Origin: Chamaecrista fasciculata
Lineage: Eukaryota; Streptophyta; Magnoliopsida; Fabales; Fabaceae
DNA length: 64,000 nt
Direction: 5' to 3'
Assembly (NCBI GenBank): GCA_003254925.1
Contig: QANZ01031614.1
Span: 11,866-75,865 of the forward strand
Part shown: piece after piece, positions 9,853 to 21,003 of the stretch
Layout: each line of letters opens with the position of its first letter
How positions within the stretch are numbered: position 1 is the stretch's first letter
The notes under the pieces: model-generated
The model's input: the letters and a program-made list of their open reading frames with translations, nothing else
Told to the model about the DNA's origin: nothing
Databases searched by the model: none
Position numbers and translations under genes: made by a program

Positions 9853-12800
9853 CTTTTTTTTTAAATACAGCATTAGAATCCTAGCTAGAACTGGAAAGAA
9901 ACATAGTCATTAAACAGATTATACGAATAAGGTAAGAACTGCAGAACTTCCCTAAAAGTTTTGCGACCTATTGCACCAGCCAAAACCAAGTTGACTTGCT
10001 GGGGAAGAAGCTGATGGATGTCCCTTAAAATCGGCTGTAATGTGGGGGGGATAGCACTGCTATTTGCCAGACTTTTAGCATACCCGACCTGCTGAAGGGA
10101 GAAATATCGACATTGAAGAGAAGGCAGGCAATGAAGACGCAAAAATTCTCTTATACACCAATAGTAAAAATGGAGCTTGGTATAACCAACAGAGTTGCGC
10201 CAGAAGTGAAGGTGATCCCAGGTACCCTGTCTAGTGATAAGAACAAAAAAACAAAGCGTTCCTCTATTCCTGTGAATGAAGAAATGAACAACATCTGCTG
10301 TCTGCAGAAGCATGGCTTGAAGAAAAGGCAGAGGGCACAGATGATTCAAGCGACAGGGAGTCGCAATGTGTCTACCATTTACCTTGTGCGCTTCCTGGAG
10401 CTGTTTCAAAATATAGTTACTTTTACAGATGACTTGGCTGGGAGAAACATTGGTTCCCCTGTGAAGCACATTATTTCTCGCTTCCCAAATATAGTAGAAT
10501 AGGATTATAAATTGTTTGCATTGCTCTAGCAGATGAGTTTTTGAAAGGAAGAACAGGTTAAGTTGTTGAAGAATCCAGCTTTTGAAATCAACCACCTGAG
10601 TTTGAATTCGCATTGCTAGAGTCGAACCAAACCAGCAAGCACGGGCAAAATGACAGTGGAGAAAGAGATGGGCCAGCGACTCTTCCGGGATTGAACAGAA
10701 CACACAGTGAAGAGGAATGTCCATATGATGAGAACGTAGAATTTCCGTCGTTGGGACAGCAGCATGTATTAATCGCCAGAAAAACAACAAATATTTATGA
10801 GGAAGATCAATCCTCCAAAACCAATCCCAATGAGACCATGAGGTGGTAGAGGAAGTAATTAAGGACGCTTCTTGAGAATGAAGAAGCAAGTGGTATCCTT
10901 TTGACACCGAATACTGACCATCAGAAGAGAGCTTCCAAATAAGCTTATCAGAACGATCAAAGACTGAGAAGCTTTGCTGCAAAATGGTATTAATAATGAG
11001 AGGGGGGTAATAGAGCTGCAATTGAGATTGGTCCCATGAGGCATTGTTGTTATTCTTCAGACTCTCAACGGTAGGGGTGGGGGATGGGAGTGTGGCAAAA
11101 GTGGGCCACCAGAACTGAGAATTGAGAGGGATGTCAGTTCCAGAATTGACTTGCCACCCCAAGTGAGCTTTTACGATATGAGAGTTGGCAGCAAGACCTT
11201 TCCAAGCAACGGAGGGTTGTGAAGTTGACTTCGGACTGAGCTCAAAATTTCCTTTAAAATATTTGGACAGAGTCCACTGAGAAAAGAGGGAGTTCGGATG
11301 CTGAATGAGGCGCCACGTTTGTTTGGCGAGAAGAGCTTGATTCATGAGGACAAATAACTTGATGCCTAGACCTCCGTCACGTTTTTGAAGATGGAGATAG
11401 TTCTTTTTTAACAGATGAATAGCTGGGCGAATTCCTCTGTATCCCCAGAAAAAATTTGTAACAATTGAATCCAAATGGTTGAGAGTTTTCCTGGGGAAAG
11501 CAAAAGAACTCATGCAATAGATGGGGAGGCTAGTGAGGACTGATTTTGCCAGGACTAACCTCCCTGCTTGAGAAAGAAGACGCGCTTTCCAGCCACTAAG
11601 CCTCTGATTTAATTTATCAACCATCTCTGTAAAATTACTCTTGTAACTTGGCGAGTCAACATACACACCTAAGTATTTGCCAAGATTAGATTTATACGGA
11701 ACACCAAAAGTAGAACAAAGAAAGCGTTTGAACTTGTGAGGGATATTAGGACTGAAGATCAAGGAAGATTTTCTCTTGTTGATTTCTTGACCAGCAAGCC
11801 ACCCGTAAAGATCAAGAGTACGCTTAATTTCCATACAAGCATCATAATTGGCTTCAAAGAAAAGTACTGTGTCGTCTGCATACATGAGGTGCGTGATAAC
11901 AGGTCCTCGTCGAGCAAATTGAATACCTTTGATGAGCTTTCTCTGTTCAAGATCATGAAGAAGACAAGAGAGGACATTGGAGCACAACAAAAACAAATAA
12001 GATGAAAGTGGATCTCCTTGACGAAGACCTCTTTGCGGATGAAAGGACCCAGAAAAGTGTCCATTAAAAAGTAAAGTATATGATACAGTAGTGAAGCACT
12101 GCTTAATGAGATGAATCCAATGAACAGGGAACTTCATAACTGTGAGGACATATTCAATAAACTGCCATGAGAGTCGATCATAGGCTTTGGAGATATCCAG
12201 TTTGAAAGCACACCACTTTGCTTTGGTCCTCTTGGCTTGATGAATGTAAGTCATTAACTCAGAGGCTAAAAAGATGTTGTCATTAATACTTCTGCCTTTA
12301 ATGAAACCGTTCTGAGTTGGAGCAATAAGATCTTGCATGATCGGTTGAAGACGGTTGACAATTACCTTGGATATAATTTTCTGAAAGACGTTACAGAGAC
12401 TGATGGGCCTGAAGTCTTTGATAGTCTGTGGGGAGTCACTTTTTGGAATGAGAGTAATAAGTGTATGATTGAAATCTTTAAGTATATAACCTGTATTAAA
12501 AAAGACCTTCACAGCATTCGTAACTTGATCTTGAATAAGGTGCCAGAAACGTTGGAAGAATAAAACTGGAAGCCCATCAGGTCCTGGAGTTCTATCCGGT
12601 TTCATCTGGAAAAGAGCATATTGGATCTCAAGTGTAGAAATGGGAGTTTCAAGTGATTGAATATGACTATCCGAAAGTGTAGGGAGTGTTAAGTGATGCA
12701 GTTGATCTCTAATGATGTCCATATTGGGAAGATTTTCAGCCTGATAAATAGAGGTGAAATGATTTACTGCAAGATGTTCAAGCTCTTCGTATTGAGTGAC

Positions 12801-13470
12801 CCAGTTGTCTTGATCATCTCTTAAGCGAAGAACATGCTGTTTGAGCCTTCTATTGTTGGCAGAAGCATGGAAAAACTTGGTATTTCTATCTCCTTGAAGA
12901 AGCCAAAGATGTTGACTTTTCTGAGCCCATAACATTGCCTCACTTTGAAGCACGTGCTCTAGCTCTTTCCTGACCGAAAATTCAGCTTGTTGAATGTAGT
13001 GTGACATGGAGATATTGGATTGTAACCGTTGTAACTGTGAAGTGAGAGTCTTTATGCGATGTTGAATTTTTCCGAAGCTGGTTTTGTTCCAGAGGAGAAG
13101 ATCGTTCATGACCAATTTAAGTTTTTGATTGAGTTTGAACATTGAAGAGCCTGGGAAATCTTTAGTCCAAGCTTGGATGATGACATCTGCACAGGAGGGA
13201 TCATTCAGCCACATTGCTTCAAATCTTTTTGGTCTTCTTCTGAAAGGTGTGGCAAATTGAGTCTCAATTAAAATGGGACAGTGATCTGAGTTATGCAATG
13301 GGAGACAGGTAACATGTGTATGAGGGAAGCTAGCAAGCCAATGAGAGGAGCAAAATGCTCTGTCAAGGCGTTCCCAAACCGATGCCTCACCCTGTCTACC
13401 ATTAGTCCAGGTGTACCAATTACCATGTGGGTGTAAATCAATTAATGCCAAGTTATGTATGATGTCTTGA
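9853..13470 (-). mobile_element. 5'-truncated LINE (non-LTR retrotransposon)
   Basis: Minus-strand LINE with a short oligo(A) tail (plus-strand T run 9853-9862) and homology reaching to about 13,470, where IQDIIHNLALIDL precedes the long frame before an unrelated stop. ORF1 and the catalytic N-terminal half of the endonuclease are missing, so it was truncated at insertion. A possible duplication (ATTTGATAC left, ATTTATAC right) is weak and not claimed. Confidence 0.85.
9885..13451 (-). CDS. LINE ORF2 polyprotein, truncated (endonuclease C-term, RT, zf-RVT, RNase H-like)
   Basis: 1188 codons without a stop. In order: end of an exonuclease-endonuclease-phosphatase domain (YTWTN near 13, SDHCPI near 55); reverse transcriptase with TPGPDG (about 285), DFRPISLCN (about 345), LDISKAYDRLSW, GLRQGDPLS and the catalytic YADD (about 523); a zf-RVT zinc-binding block (WRIDLPHKYLLFFWRL, then CVFC...LAHLFLHC); and a decayed RNase H-like tail (LANSSAIPPTLQPIL). 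The first codon at 13,451 is TTG, so this is a truncated frame, not a real start. The last 100 or so residues look frame-shifted relative to the RNase H fold. Such enzymes copy LINE RNA at nicked chromosomal DNA; this copy lacks the endonuclease active site and ORF1. Confidence 0.88.
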   Translation of the reverse strand: MALIDLHPHGNWYTWTNGRQGEASVWERLDRAFCSSHWLASFPHTHVTCLPLHNSDHCPILIETQFATPFRRRPKRFEAMWLNDPSCADVIIQAWTKDFPGSSMFKLNQKLKLVMNDLLLWNKTSFGKIQHRIKTLTSQLQRLQSNISMSHYIQQAEFSVRKELEHVLQSEAMLWAQKSQHLWLLQGDRNTKFFHASANNRRLKQHVLRLRDDQDNWVTQYEELEHLAVNHFTSIYQAENLPNMDIIRDQLHHLTLPTLSDSHIQSLETPISTLEIQYALFQMKPDRTPGPDGLPVLFFQRFWHLIQDQVTNAVKVFFNTGYILKDFNHTLITLIPKSDSPQTIKDFRPISLCNVFQKIISKVIVNRLQPIMQDLIAPTQNGFIKGRSINDNIFLASELMTYIHQAKRTKAKWCAFKLDISKAYDRLSWQFIEYVLTVMKFPVHWIHLIKQCFTTVSYTLLFNGHFSGSFHPQRGLRQGDPLSSYLFLLCSNVLSCLLHDLEQRKLIKGIQFARRGPVITHLMYADDTVLFFEANYDACMEIKRTLDLYGWLAGQEINKRKSSLIFSPNIPHKFKRFLCSTFGVPYKSNLGKYLGVYVDSPSYKSNFTEMVDKLNQRLSGWKARLLSQAGRLVLAKSVLTSLPIYCMSSFAFPRKTLNHLDSIVTNFFWGYRGIRPAIHLLKKNYLHLQKRDGGLGIKLFVLMNQALLAKQTWRLIQHPNSLFSQWTLSKYFKGNFELSPKSTSQPSVAWKGLAANSHIVKAHLGWQVNSGTDIPLNSQFWWPTFATLPSPTPTVESLKNNNNASWDQSQLQLYYPPLIINTILQQSFSVFDRSDKLIWKLSSDGQYSVSKGYHLLLHSQEASLITSSTTSWSHWDWFWRIDLPHKYLLFFWRLIHAAVPTTEILRSHHMDIPLHCVFCSIPEESLAHLFLHCHFARACWFGSTLAMRIQTQVVDFKSWILQQLNLFFLSKTHLLEQCKQFIILFYYIWEARNNVLHRGTNVSPSQVICKSNYILKQLQEAHKVNGRHIATPCRLNHLCPLPFLQAMLLQTADVVHFFIHRNRGTLCFFVLITRQGTWDHLHFWRNSVGYTKLHFYYWCIREFLRLHCLPSLQCRYFSLQQVGYAKSLANSSAIPPTLQPILRDIHQLLPQQVNLVLAGAIGRKTFREVLQFLPYSYNLFNDYVSFQF

Positions 13471-13961
13471 ATTTATACCAAATTAATTAATCACCTTCTG
13501 AATAATTAAAATATATAATTTAATTTTTCAATTATTGCAATTACTAACAATTTTGTCGTTGAGTGAAATTTAGGAAAAAGAATTTTAATTAGTACAAATC
13601 TAAAAAATAAAAAGTGCTAATTTATTATAAATTCAGAGACTAAAAAAGGCAAAATCAATTCAAATTTATAGAATAAATTATTGATAATTAAAATATTTTT
13701 GGGACCAAATCATATATTTTAATTATTCAAGGATTTATTTATTAATTTAGTGTAAATTTAGAGATTAAATACTAATATTTCTTTTATTTATATGTCACTC
13801 TTCTATAAAAATAGAATCTGACTTATTTCTTGAATTTATTTTGACCTATTTTTTAAATTTAAAATAGTCACTAAATATAGATATACGTATTATATACTGA
13901 ACATATTTTCATATTCATGACTACTTTTCCTTATATTGCTGCACATTGCTAATTTTCCTGG

Positions 13962-14041
<80 letters not shown>

Positions 14042-14640
14042 NAGTGATAGACTGATAGCAGAAACAGGATTGTGATAAGGAAAAGAAAAAAAAAACAGAT
14101 ATAATTTTTATATAATTAGTAAAAATATCTTAGTCACAACATGATATACTTTACAAGTCATCTTGATGATGGTGTGTGTATTCTAACGGTGGAGTATGTA
14201 GGTTTTTGACGCGTATATTAGATGCTTACGTATGTATATGTATATATCCACCCTGTAATAAATAATCAAACTTTCTATTTTTGTGTCGATTTATAATTTC
14301 TGTATTTCATTTTCATTTTCACTTTGAAGAATTACTTAAAATCTAAACTCTCAAGGCTTTGTTGTTTGTAATGGAAGATGCAGACAAGACAAGATAAGAG
14401 AACACATAAAAAGGATGTTTATTAGTTACGTATCACCTTCAAATTGCTGCCACTTCCACCCCATCATATAAAATCATCTCATTCATTCCCTTTAACTAAT
14501 AAGTATATATCATTGCTTAGAGTGAGAGTGATAGCTAGATAGAGAGAGAAAGGGGAAAAAAAGAGCCTTCTGGTTTCAACTTCACTCCCAGAATCTCGTC
14601 CATAGATTCTTCCTTCCTCCTCACTAATCTCATCCTACAA
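13471..14640. other. AT-rich intergenic region upstream of the dynein light chain gene
   Basis: AT-rich, no coding signature. It contains the 78-base T homopolymer ending in N (13,964-14,042) and, towards the right, sequence that must hold the dynein light chain promoter. Confidence 0.55.
13964..14042. other. 78-base T homopolymer ending in N, assembly blemish
   Basis: A run of T from 13,964 to 14,041 is followed by an N at 14,042. A pure run this long ending in an ambiguous base most likely marks a collapsed or unresolved join rather than true sequence length. Confidence 0.8.
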
Positions 14641-14651
14641 GGCCAAATCCT

Positions 14652-14658
14652 TATAAAA
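14652..14658 (+). promoter_or_regulatory. Probable TATA box of the dynein light chain gene
   Basis: TATAAAA lies 71 bases before the ATG at 14,723, which would put transcription start near 14,683 and give a 5' UTR of about 40 bases. A GA-rich tract further upstream (14,535-14,562) could instead be leader sequence if another start is used. Confidence 0.4.
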
Positions 14659-14722
14659 ACACCATCTTTACGTTTCACAGACATTCATTCATTCTTGAAG
14701 TGAGAGAAAGAAAGTAAGAAAG

Positions 14723-15099
14723 ATGTTGGAAGGAAAAGGTATGGTGAGAGAAACCGACATGCCTCTCAAGATGCAAATTCAAGCCATGTCCTCTGCTTCT
14801 CAGGCTCTTGATCTCTTTGATGTTTCTGATTGCATCTCTATTGCTGCATACATCAAGAAGGTAATTCATAATTGATAATAAAGCACCAAACTTTACTTTC
14901 TGGGTTTGATTTCTTTCTCTCAATTCATTCATTCATTCATTGCTTGTTGTTTCAGGAGTTTGATAAGATGTATGGGACTGGATGGCAATGTGTTGTGGGA
15001 TCCAATTTTGGGTGTTTTTTTACTCATTCACCTGGAACTTTCATCTATTTTGCTCTCGAGACTCTTAATTTCCTTATCTACAAAGGAGCCTCTTCATGA
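14723..15099 (+). CDS. Dynein light chain, LC8/type 1 family
   Basis: Two exons (14,723-14,860 and 14,956-15,099, phase 0) encode 93 residues. Visible LC8 signatures: VRETDMPLKMQ near the N-terminus, ALDLFDVSDCISIAAYIKKEFDKMYG across the splice junction, and the strand block WQCVVGSNFGC, then THSPGTFIYFALETLNFLIYKG at the C-terminus. LC8 proteins are homodimeric hubs that bind short linear motifs in partners through an edge strand. Seed plants lack dynein motors, so plant LC8 proteins work in other complexes. Length is typical and the intron is short (95 bp). The second in-frame ATG (14,741) could also serve as start, but the first has a purine at -3. Confidence 0.94.
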
Positions 15100-16024
15100 A
15101 TGAGTTTTGCTGCTGCTAAAAGTTTTGATCAAAGTGTCTCAAGTTTAGAGAGATATATAGTTTTGTATATTAACAAAGGACTGGAGGGTGAAGTGAAGTG
15201 TCTCCATTATCTTTATCAGATGGAGTTTTTTTTTTTTTTTACTTTTTAGTGTACTAATCAAACCATAACTTGATGTATTTTATTATTCTTTTTTCTCCCT
15301 TGTAGCAAAAACAGAAGGATCTTACCTGAGTTACAGAATAACTTGAAAAGTTGGTATTGAGGTTGACACTCACTTGTGTATTACTGTCTACTCATAGTAG
15401 ATAGCTGGAAAATGCTTCTGTAAAATTCTCAGAAAGTCCAATTTTTCATGCACGTCCTCAAAGTTTTTGTTAATTATCAAATGAATCCCTTCTTTGATTC
15501 TTTCTGGTGTAAACTCAATGGAATGCCCTGCAAATTAGTTTTGATTAGTTAATTTATGTACTAAAAATCTCAAGGCAGGATAGATTGATAGAAGAGAAAA
15601 CAGGGCTTTTGTATCACTTATCAGTCCATGATCCATGTGGTCCAAGTTCATATTTTTTTTAGTATTTCCAGTTTAATCTAGCGTTAATATGTGCATTCAT
15701 AGTTTATTACAATGTCTGAAAAATGGGAACTTGAAAATTGTACTAGAAAGAACAATAATATACCATTCTTGAAAGTCGTACTAAATGACTTTTAACTCCT
15801 GTTTTGAATTTTTTAAGGGCCGTACATTAGGATGCTTTAATTTATACATAAACAAAGTATGCATTATACTATTATTCTTTTCATACCAGAAAACTATACT
15901 TTGTGAAGCCAACGGAGATTGGACAATGGACAATTCTATCTTGTGTCAAATTTAATCATTCCCTACTTAGAAGGTAAGATATTCTTAAAGATTGGATATT
16001 GATATTTTCAAAAACATGTAATAA
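15100..16024. other. Intergenic region between the dynein light chain and TRM-like genes
   Basis: Holds the 3' UTR of the dynein light chain gene (about 15,100-15,300) and that of the convergent TRM-like gene at its right. No further gene or repeat recognised. Confidence 0.55.
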
Positions 16025-19000
16025 TCATAAATCCACAATAAGCTCCTCGATCAACGAACTTAAAACTTGGCTCTCTACTTCATTCACAACTTGCTCAGCT
16101 TCATCTGCAGAAAATCCATGTCTCCAACCCAAATCCCAAATTCCATTTATCACCCCATTGCACTTTATATCTCTCTTCATCATTGCATAAAGATTATCTA
16201 CAGAAAGCTTCTCTCCACAGTTTGTAGTGTAAAGCTTCAATTTTTCAATGGCATTATAGATATCTTCAACCAATCTTCCTAAAGGGATCTGTAATCTTGA
16301 GTTCCCTGCACATCTTAGCAAGAACGGGTGAACGATTTGTGAGTCATGCAAGCTTTTTCGCTCAGTGAGTTCATTTGCACAATCCAAATAGAGCCTGAGA
16401 TTAGGTATCCCATAATTAGTTTCATATATTTGGGTCATGGGAAAATCCACATCAAGATTAAGGAGCTCCTCTGCGTGGCTAATAAATGATTGGCTGGTTA
16501 AAAGAAAATATTTTAGGTTAGCGCCTTCTTTGTCAGCAATGCTATCGGCTTCGCCGTCATTGTTACCGTCGTGAGCTTCTTCAGAAGAAGTAGCATCACT
16601 TCCATGCTCAGATTTTAGTAATGTAACGTCACTTGATGAACACTGGTTCTCCCTACAATCTTCTGCATTATATTGAAAAATGGGTGAATAAGTCATACAC
16701 ACATTTACATTCAGCTATAGGAAGCACAAAAAAAATTCTTGTTCTGTAATCAGGAAGGTTAAAATTCCCATATTCATGAATTTGTTGTGGCTGCTAGACC
16801 TTAAAGCGTATTCTTTTAGGAAAAAGTGAAAAAAAATTGTTATTAGAATATGTTCCAAACCTCCAGAAGATAAAACTTTCCCTCTCTTGCATTGAACTCT
16901 TGCCGGAAAACTTTGAACCTTTTCTTTTAATAATTAGAAATATGAAGGTAAAATCTGCAGCTAAAGACACTCTGGCAAGTGAACAATCTATGAATTTAAT
17001 CCAAAACTAACAGGTTTGTTTTGCATTTCTTTTATAAATAAATAAGGGGATGCACTCTCACATCAATATAAGCATAACATTCAATAAATCTGGTATAATT
17101 AGAGATGCAAAACCAACCATCTAACCCTTAAATTTCGACGAACAGTCTTATAGTGACAACTGAAGAAGCTTACCTCCTATCTTAATCGCAAAGGCATCCA
17201 CTTCATGTTCCACAGGGAGTTCAACTGCAAGTTCAGCTACAGTTCTGATCTCGGTGCAATCATCGTTACAAGGAACGAAAATGCTCTTCTCTTCTTCTGG
17301 TTCCAATTGTTCAGCTATGGTTCTAATCTCGGGACAATCATGGTCACAAGGAACAGCAATAATATTCTCTTCTTCAGGTCCCATTTGTTCAGCTATGGTT
17401 CTAATCTCTGGATAATCATCTTCACAGGGAACAGAAATACTCTTCTTTTCTTCTGGAACCAGTTGTTCAGCAATGGTTCTAATCTCTGGACAATCATCTT
17501 CACAAGGAGCAGAAATACTCTTTTCTTCTGGTCCTAATTGTTCAGCCTGCACAAGAATAATACCGAAATTAAACTCAGATTGAGAGCCTTGTTTCATTCA
17601 TTGATAAGTAATAAGCATCAACCAAACTCTATTTTCTACATGGTAGTTTCGATACTCATACATCCCCCAAGTGAAAAGTTGACAGTAAAAGAACACTTAC
17701 AATGGGGTTGGCTGCTTCAGTTTCTGTAATAGGCTTCTGCTTCTTTTGATTCTTTATCTGCTCCTTGAAACTATATTTTTGCACTTTTGTTTTTGACTTG
17801 GTGATAGAAGCTGCGCTTTGCTGGTATGGAATTTCATTCTTCATGATTCCGGTTGACCCACTTACCGGTGTCCTCAACTTTGTGGGAGTGATTTCTCTTT
17901 GATCTTGAGATCTTGCCACAATTCTAGGTTTTGAGACCTCCTTCTCTGGCAGTTTTCTGGTAATGGTTTTTACCTTAACCTTTTTATCAATTGGCTCCTG
18001 TACCTGTGATTTGTGACTTGCATGATTATACAATTTCATCTTACTTTGAGACTTTTCAATAGCCATGATTCCTTTTTCATCAAGTTTCACAAACTCTTCC
18101 GGGAGTTTAGGCTTTTCCTCTTGTGTAAGCCTTTTGGTTACATCCGTTTTATTCCCTATGCTGGTGGACGCTCTGTGTTTCACAAATTTGGAAGGGATTA
18201 CCTCTGCCTTTAGTTTTCTATGGGGTGAATCTTCCAGAGGAACAAGATCATGGGGTTTAATTGATTCCCGATGTAAACTACATCTAGGTTTCATAAGTAC
18301 AATGGGTGGTAAATCATCACAATGTTGGGAGGGGTAATCATTGAAATGATGAATCCCAAGATCAGGCTCCAGGACGGAATTCTTCTTCAAAAGTCCTTTG
18401 AAATGCATAGTCTCAAGAATTTCACTCAGGGTTTTCTTTCTTTCCAGATCAACCTTCTCAATTGTAGAACTAGTCTTTCTTACTTTTGGCACATCTATCT
18501 CGAATACAGGCCTCTTTTGATTCAGAATCTTCTCACCTTGCAACGGTTTCTGCGCAGCAGCTGGAAATTGTCTCGAAGGGACTTCTTCTAGACCCATTAG
18601 CCTGGCCACTAGATTGGGTCCTCTAGCCTTCTTTGAGGTTGCTGATGAAAAAGATGAATCCGAAAGCCTATCGGTATGAGCTCCAGAAGATTGGCTTGAA
18701 CTTGTAGAGGGAAAGTCTGATGCCGAATCCAATCCTTCAGAGATTGTCATTGGACATAGATGTTGCCTAACCAGACTGTCCTTGATCACTTTCTTAAGCT
18801 CCTCTGTGGAATTCCTTGAAGAACCATCCGCGGAAAGCCGGGGTTTTTCAAATCCCATTGGATAACTTTGTTCACTTAACTGGTTACTACATGTTCCATC
18901 CATCATCTTCGCATCAATTCTGCCGCCTCTTTCGGATTTCTCATTCTGCTTTTTCTTTAAGCAGGACATGTGCTGTGAAGCTTCTTGCAACTTGCGAAGC

Positions 19001-19359
19001 ATGACTAGAGATTCTTGTAGATCAAGAGCTCCTTTCAGCAAATCTTTTGCAATATCTTCCGACCTTCCATCGTATCTCACACCCCTAGACCATGAATCAA
19101 TCATGTTGTTCAACCTTTGAACACCTCTAGAGACCTCCATGAGCTGCAAGGAAGATGGATCACGAGAACTTTCAGCGGATGGTTTTGGTAAAATCTCTTC
19201 TTTGTCTGTTTTATTTGGCAAAGATGTTTCAGAGTTCCCAGCCGTCCTCCGGCTTTTTGTCTTGTTCTTCATTTTGTTAGATGCAGCCCTGGACTTTCTG
19301 ATTGTCCCACACTCCACAACCCCTTTTGGATCATCACATGTCATGAATGATCTATACAT
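16025..19359 (-). CDS. TRM/LONGIFOLIA-like protein (DUF3741 motif, DUF4378)
   Basis: Three coding exons (17,701-19,359; 17,174-17,546; 16,025-16,662) join in phase to 889 residues. TON1-recruiting-motif proteins are plant proteins that bring TON1 and a PP2A complex to cortical microtubules and influence cell shape. Seen here: N-terminal MYRSFMTCDDPKGVVECG; the family motif NLVARLMGLEEVP (about 250-262); an FKEQIKNQKKQKP basic stretch; four tandem 26-residue acidic repeats in exon 2; and a C-terminal DUF4378 region with YFLLTSQSFISHAEELL, HPFLLRCAGN, LVEDIY and DLGWRHGFSADEAEQVV, ending LIEELIVDL, which resembles the terminal TON1-binding motif. An untranslated first exon ends at 19,891 with its intron reaching an acceptor at 19,382-19,384. 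The exact TRM subgroup is not determined. Confidence 0.88.
17238..17546 (-). repeat. Coding minisatellite: four tandem 25-26-residue repeats in the TRM-like gene
   Basis: Four consecutive units of 75-78 bp begin at the exon 2 start. Each reads AEQ(L/M)-PEE...S I..PC-DD(C/Y)PEIRT(I/V). Units differ at several positions in both bases and residues, so the expansion is not brand new. The repeat is acidic, with a conserved PC pair. Confidence 0.9.
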
Positions 19360-19381
19360 GACTGAGTCCTGAGGGGATATT

Positions 19382-20100
19382 CTGTGGCAGAAAATTCATC
19401 ATAAAATTGAGAATTAAGAAGCTATATATATACACACACACTTAACAACAAACATAGCTTTTATAAAATACTCACATAATCTTGTCCTCTTGATGTTCAC
19501 TGTTTGTCTATATCAGACTAAAATAATGCTTGTCTGTCCAACTGGAACTTGTGCAATTAAATAATCAGTGTCCGCCATCACTTCAAATGCAGACAGATCA
19601 AGCCAAAAACATCAGAGAAGAATAAGTTTTGAATTCTGAAAATCGAGCCATTGATAAGGTAATATTATAACTTAAAATTTAGAAGCAGCGTCTAGTTACA
19701 GATTTGCAGGTAAGAAACACGAGTGAATTCCTCAAGAGGCAAGAATTATCAATCAAAATTTGAATGAACCCATCATCTATTGTATCCTCTGTTACACATT
19801 CTAAAAACCCACCCAGAATACAAAATGCAGCAGCTTCGAAAATCAAAATCACACAAACAAAAATTCGTCATTACATACATGCACACTTACCACTCTAATC
19901 AGATGCTCACTCTGAGAAATCGAAACGCCAGAATCAGAAAAGAACGCAGAACCTAGATAAGGAAACCAAAAAATAAAAAGTCACGAGGAAATCGGATTCG
20001 GCGAGATGGGTCGATGGAAATGGCGTCGGAGAAACTGAGATCCACGAGAGACGAGAATGAGAAATAATCGAGTCGGTGCATAAGCATTGACCTTAGGTGA
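19382..20100 (-). other. 5' UTR intron and leader of the TRM-like gene
   Basis: On the minus strand an acceptor (TGCCACAG) precedes position 19,381, 22 bases upstream of the ATG. A strong donor (GTAAGTG) begins at 19,890. This implies an untranslated exon from 19,891 to roughly 20,100, which is CT-rich as 5' leaders often are. Further untranslated exons inside 19,382-19,890 cannot be excluded. Confidence 0.6.
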
Positions 20101-20574
20101 AAGCTAAGTTTGAAATTGCAGAAAAATAATAAAAGAAAGGAGTGAGGTTGGAATTGAATTACTGTATATGGGTTTGATTATGGGGAAATCACGAGACAAG
20201 GAGATCGTTGAAAGATCATGGATGCGATAAATGAGAGGAAAATGACTTGGGTTCGTACAAACGGTGCAGAGTACCAAAGAAACAAAGCTGTTCAAAAGCA
20301 TGAGAGGGAAGGAAGGAAGGTCACTCACACAAAAAAAAAATGGCATCTCACAAATTGATTGGATTATAAATTACAATTTGATAGTAGTAATTAATTAGTT
20401 TTTAATTAAAGTTGTATATTTGTTTTCTACTCACACTTTGTGCATTTCATTTGAATATAGTAGAAAAGTCTTCTGATAAGAATTAAATGTAGTCATAATG
20501 TCTTCAACACAAAAAATTATAGATAATGCTATCAATTCATTTAAGTACATTTACTACTCAGACATATCACATGT

Positions 20575-21003
20575 TACAACAACAATAACTAAACTAACTC
20601 TTTTTTACTAGGTGGAGTCGGCTATATAAATCAATTGACGGTAATATATTTTATTATTGTACATGTCAGTCGTAAGATTATTGATGGATAAATCTTTCCG
20701 GATAATTTTTTTAGGTCTTCCCCTCCCTCGGATTATGGAATTTTCTACCATTTGATCAACTCTGCGAATTAGGGCCTTTAAAGGTCTTCTTTGCACATGC
20801 CCGAACCACCTAAGGTGTGTTTAGACCAATTTCTCATTGATATGTGTCACACCAACCTCCTCTCTGATGACCTCATTCCTAATCTTATCCTTAATAGTAT
20901 GACCACACATCCAACAAAGTATTCTCATCTCAGTCATGTTGAATTTCTACTCGTGTTGTCCTTTTATCGCCCAACATTCAGTACCATACAATAAAACATG
21001 TCT
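20575..21003 (-). mobile_element. RTE-type LINE 3' end
   Basis: Minus-strand translation (one frameshift) gives LLYGTECWA, MRILCWMCGHT, LRWFGHVQRRPLKA, RRVDQMVENS, RGRGRPKK and finally ADST with a stop, the signature C-terminus of plant RTE-clade reverse transcriptase polyproteins. Beyond the stop the minus strand reads into a TTG-rich tail (ATTGTTGTTGTAAC), typical of RTE elements. It is truncated and inactive. Confidence 0.82.

Noticed and set aside
10113-12563. Several plus-strand frames of 76-129 residues
   Set aside because: All are antisense to the LINE ORF2 frame and reflect its codon composition.
9845-13480. Target duplication for the large LINE
   Set aside because: ATTTGATAC and ATTTATAC flank the element but differ by an indel and lie in AT-rich sequence, so chance is likely.
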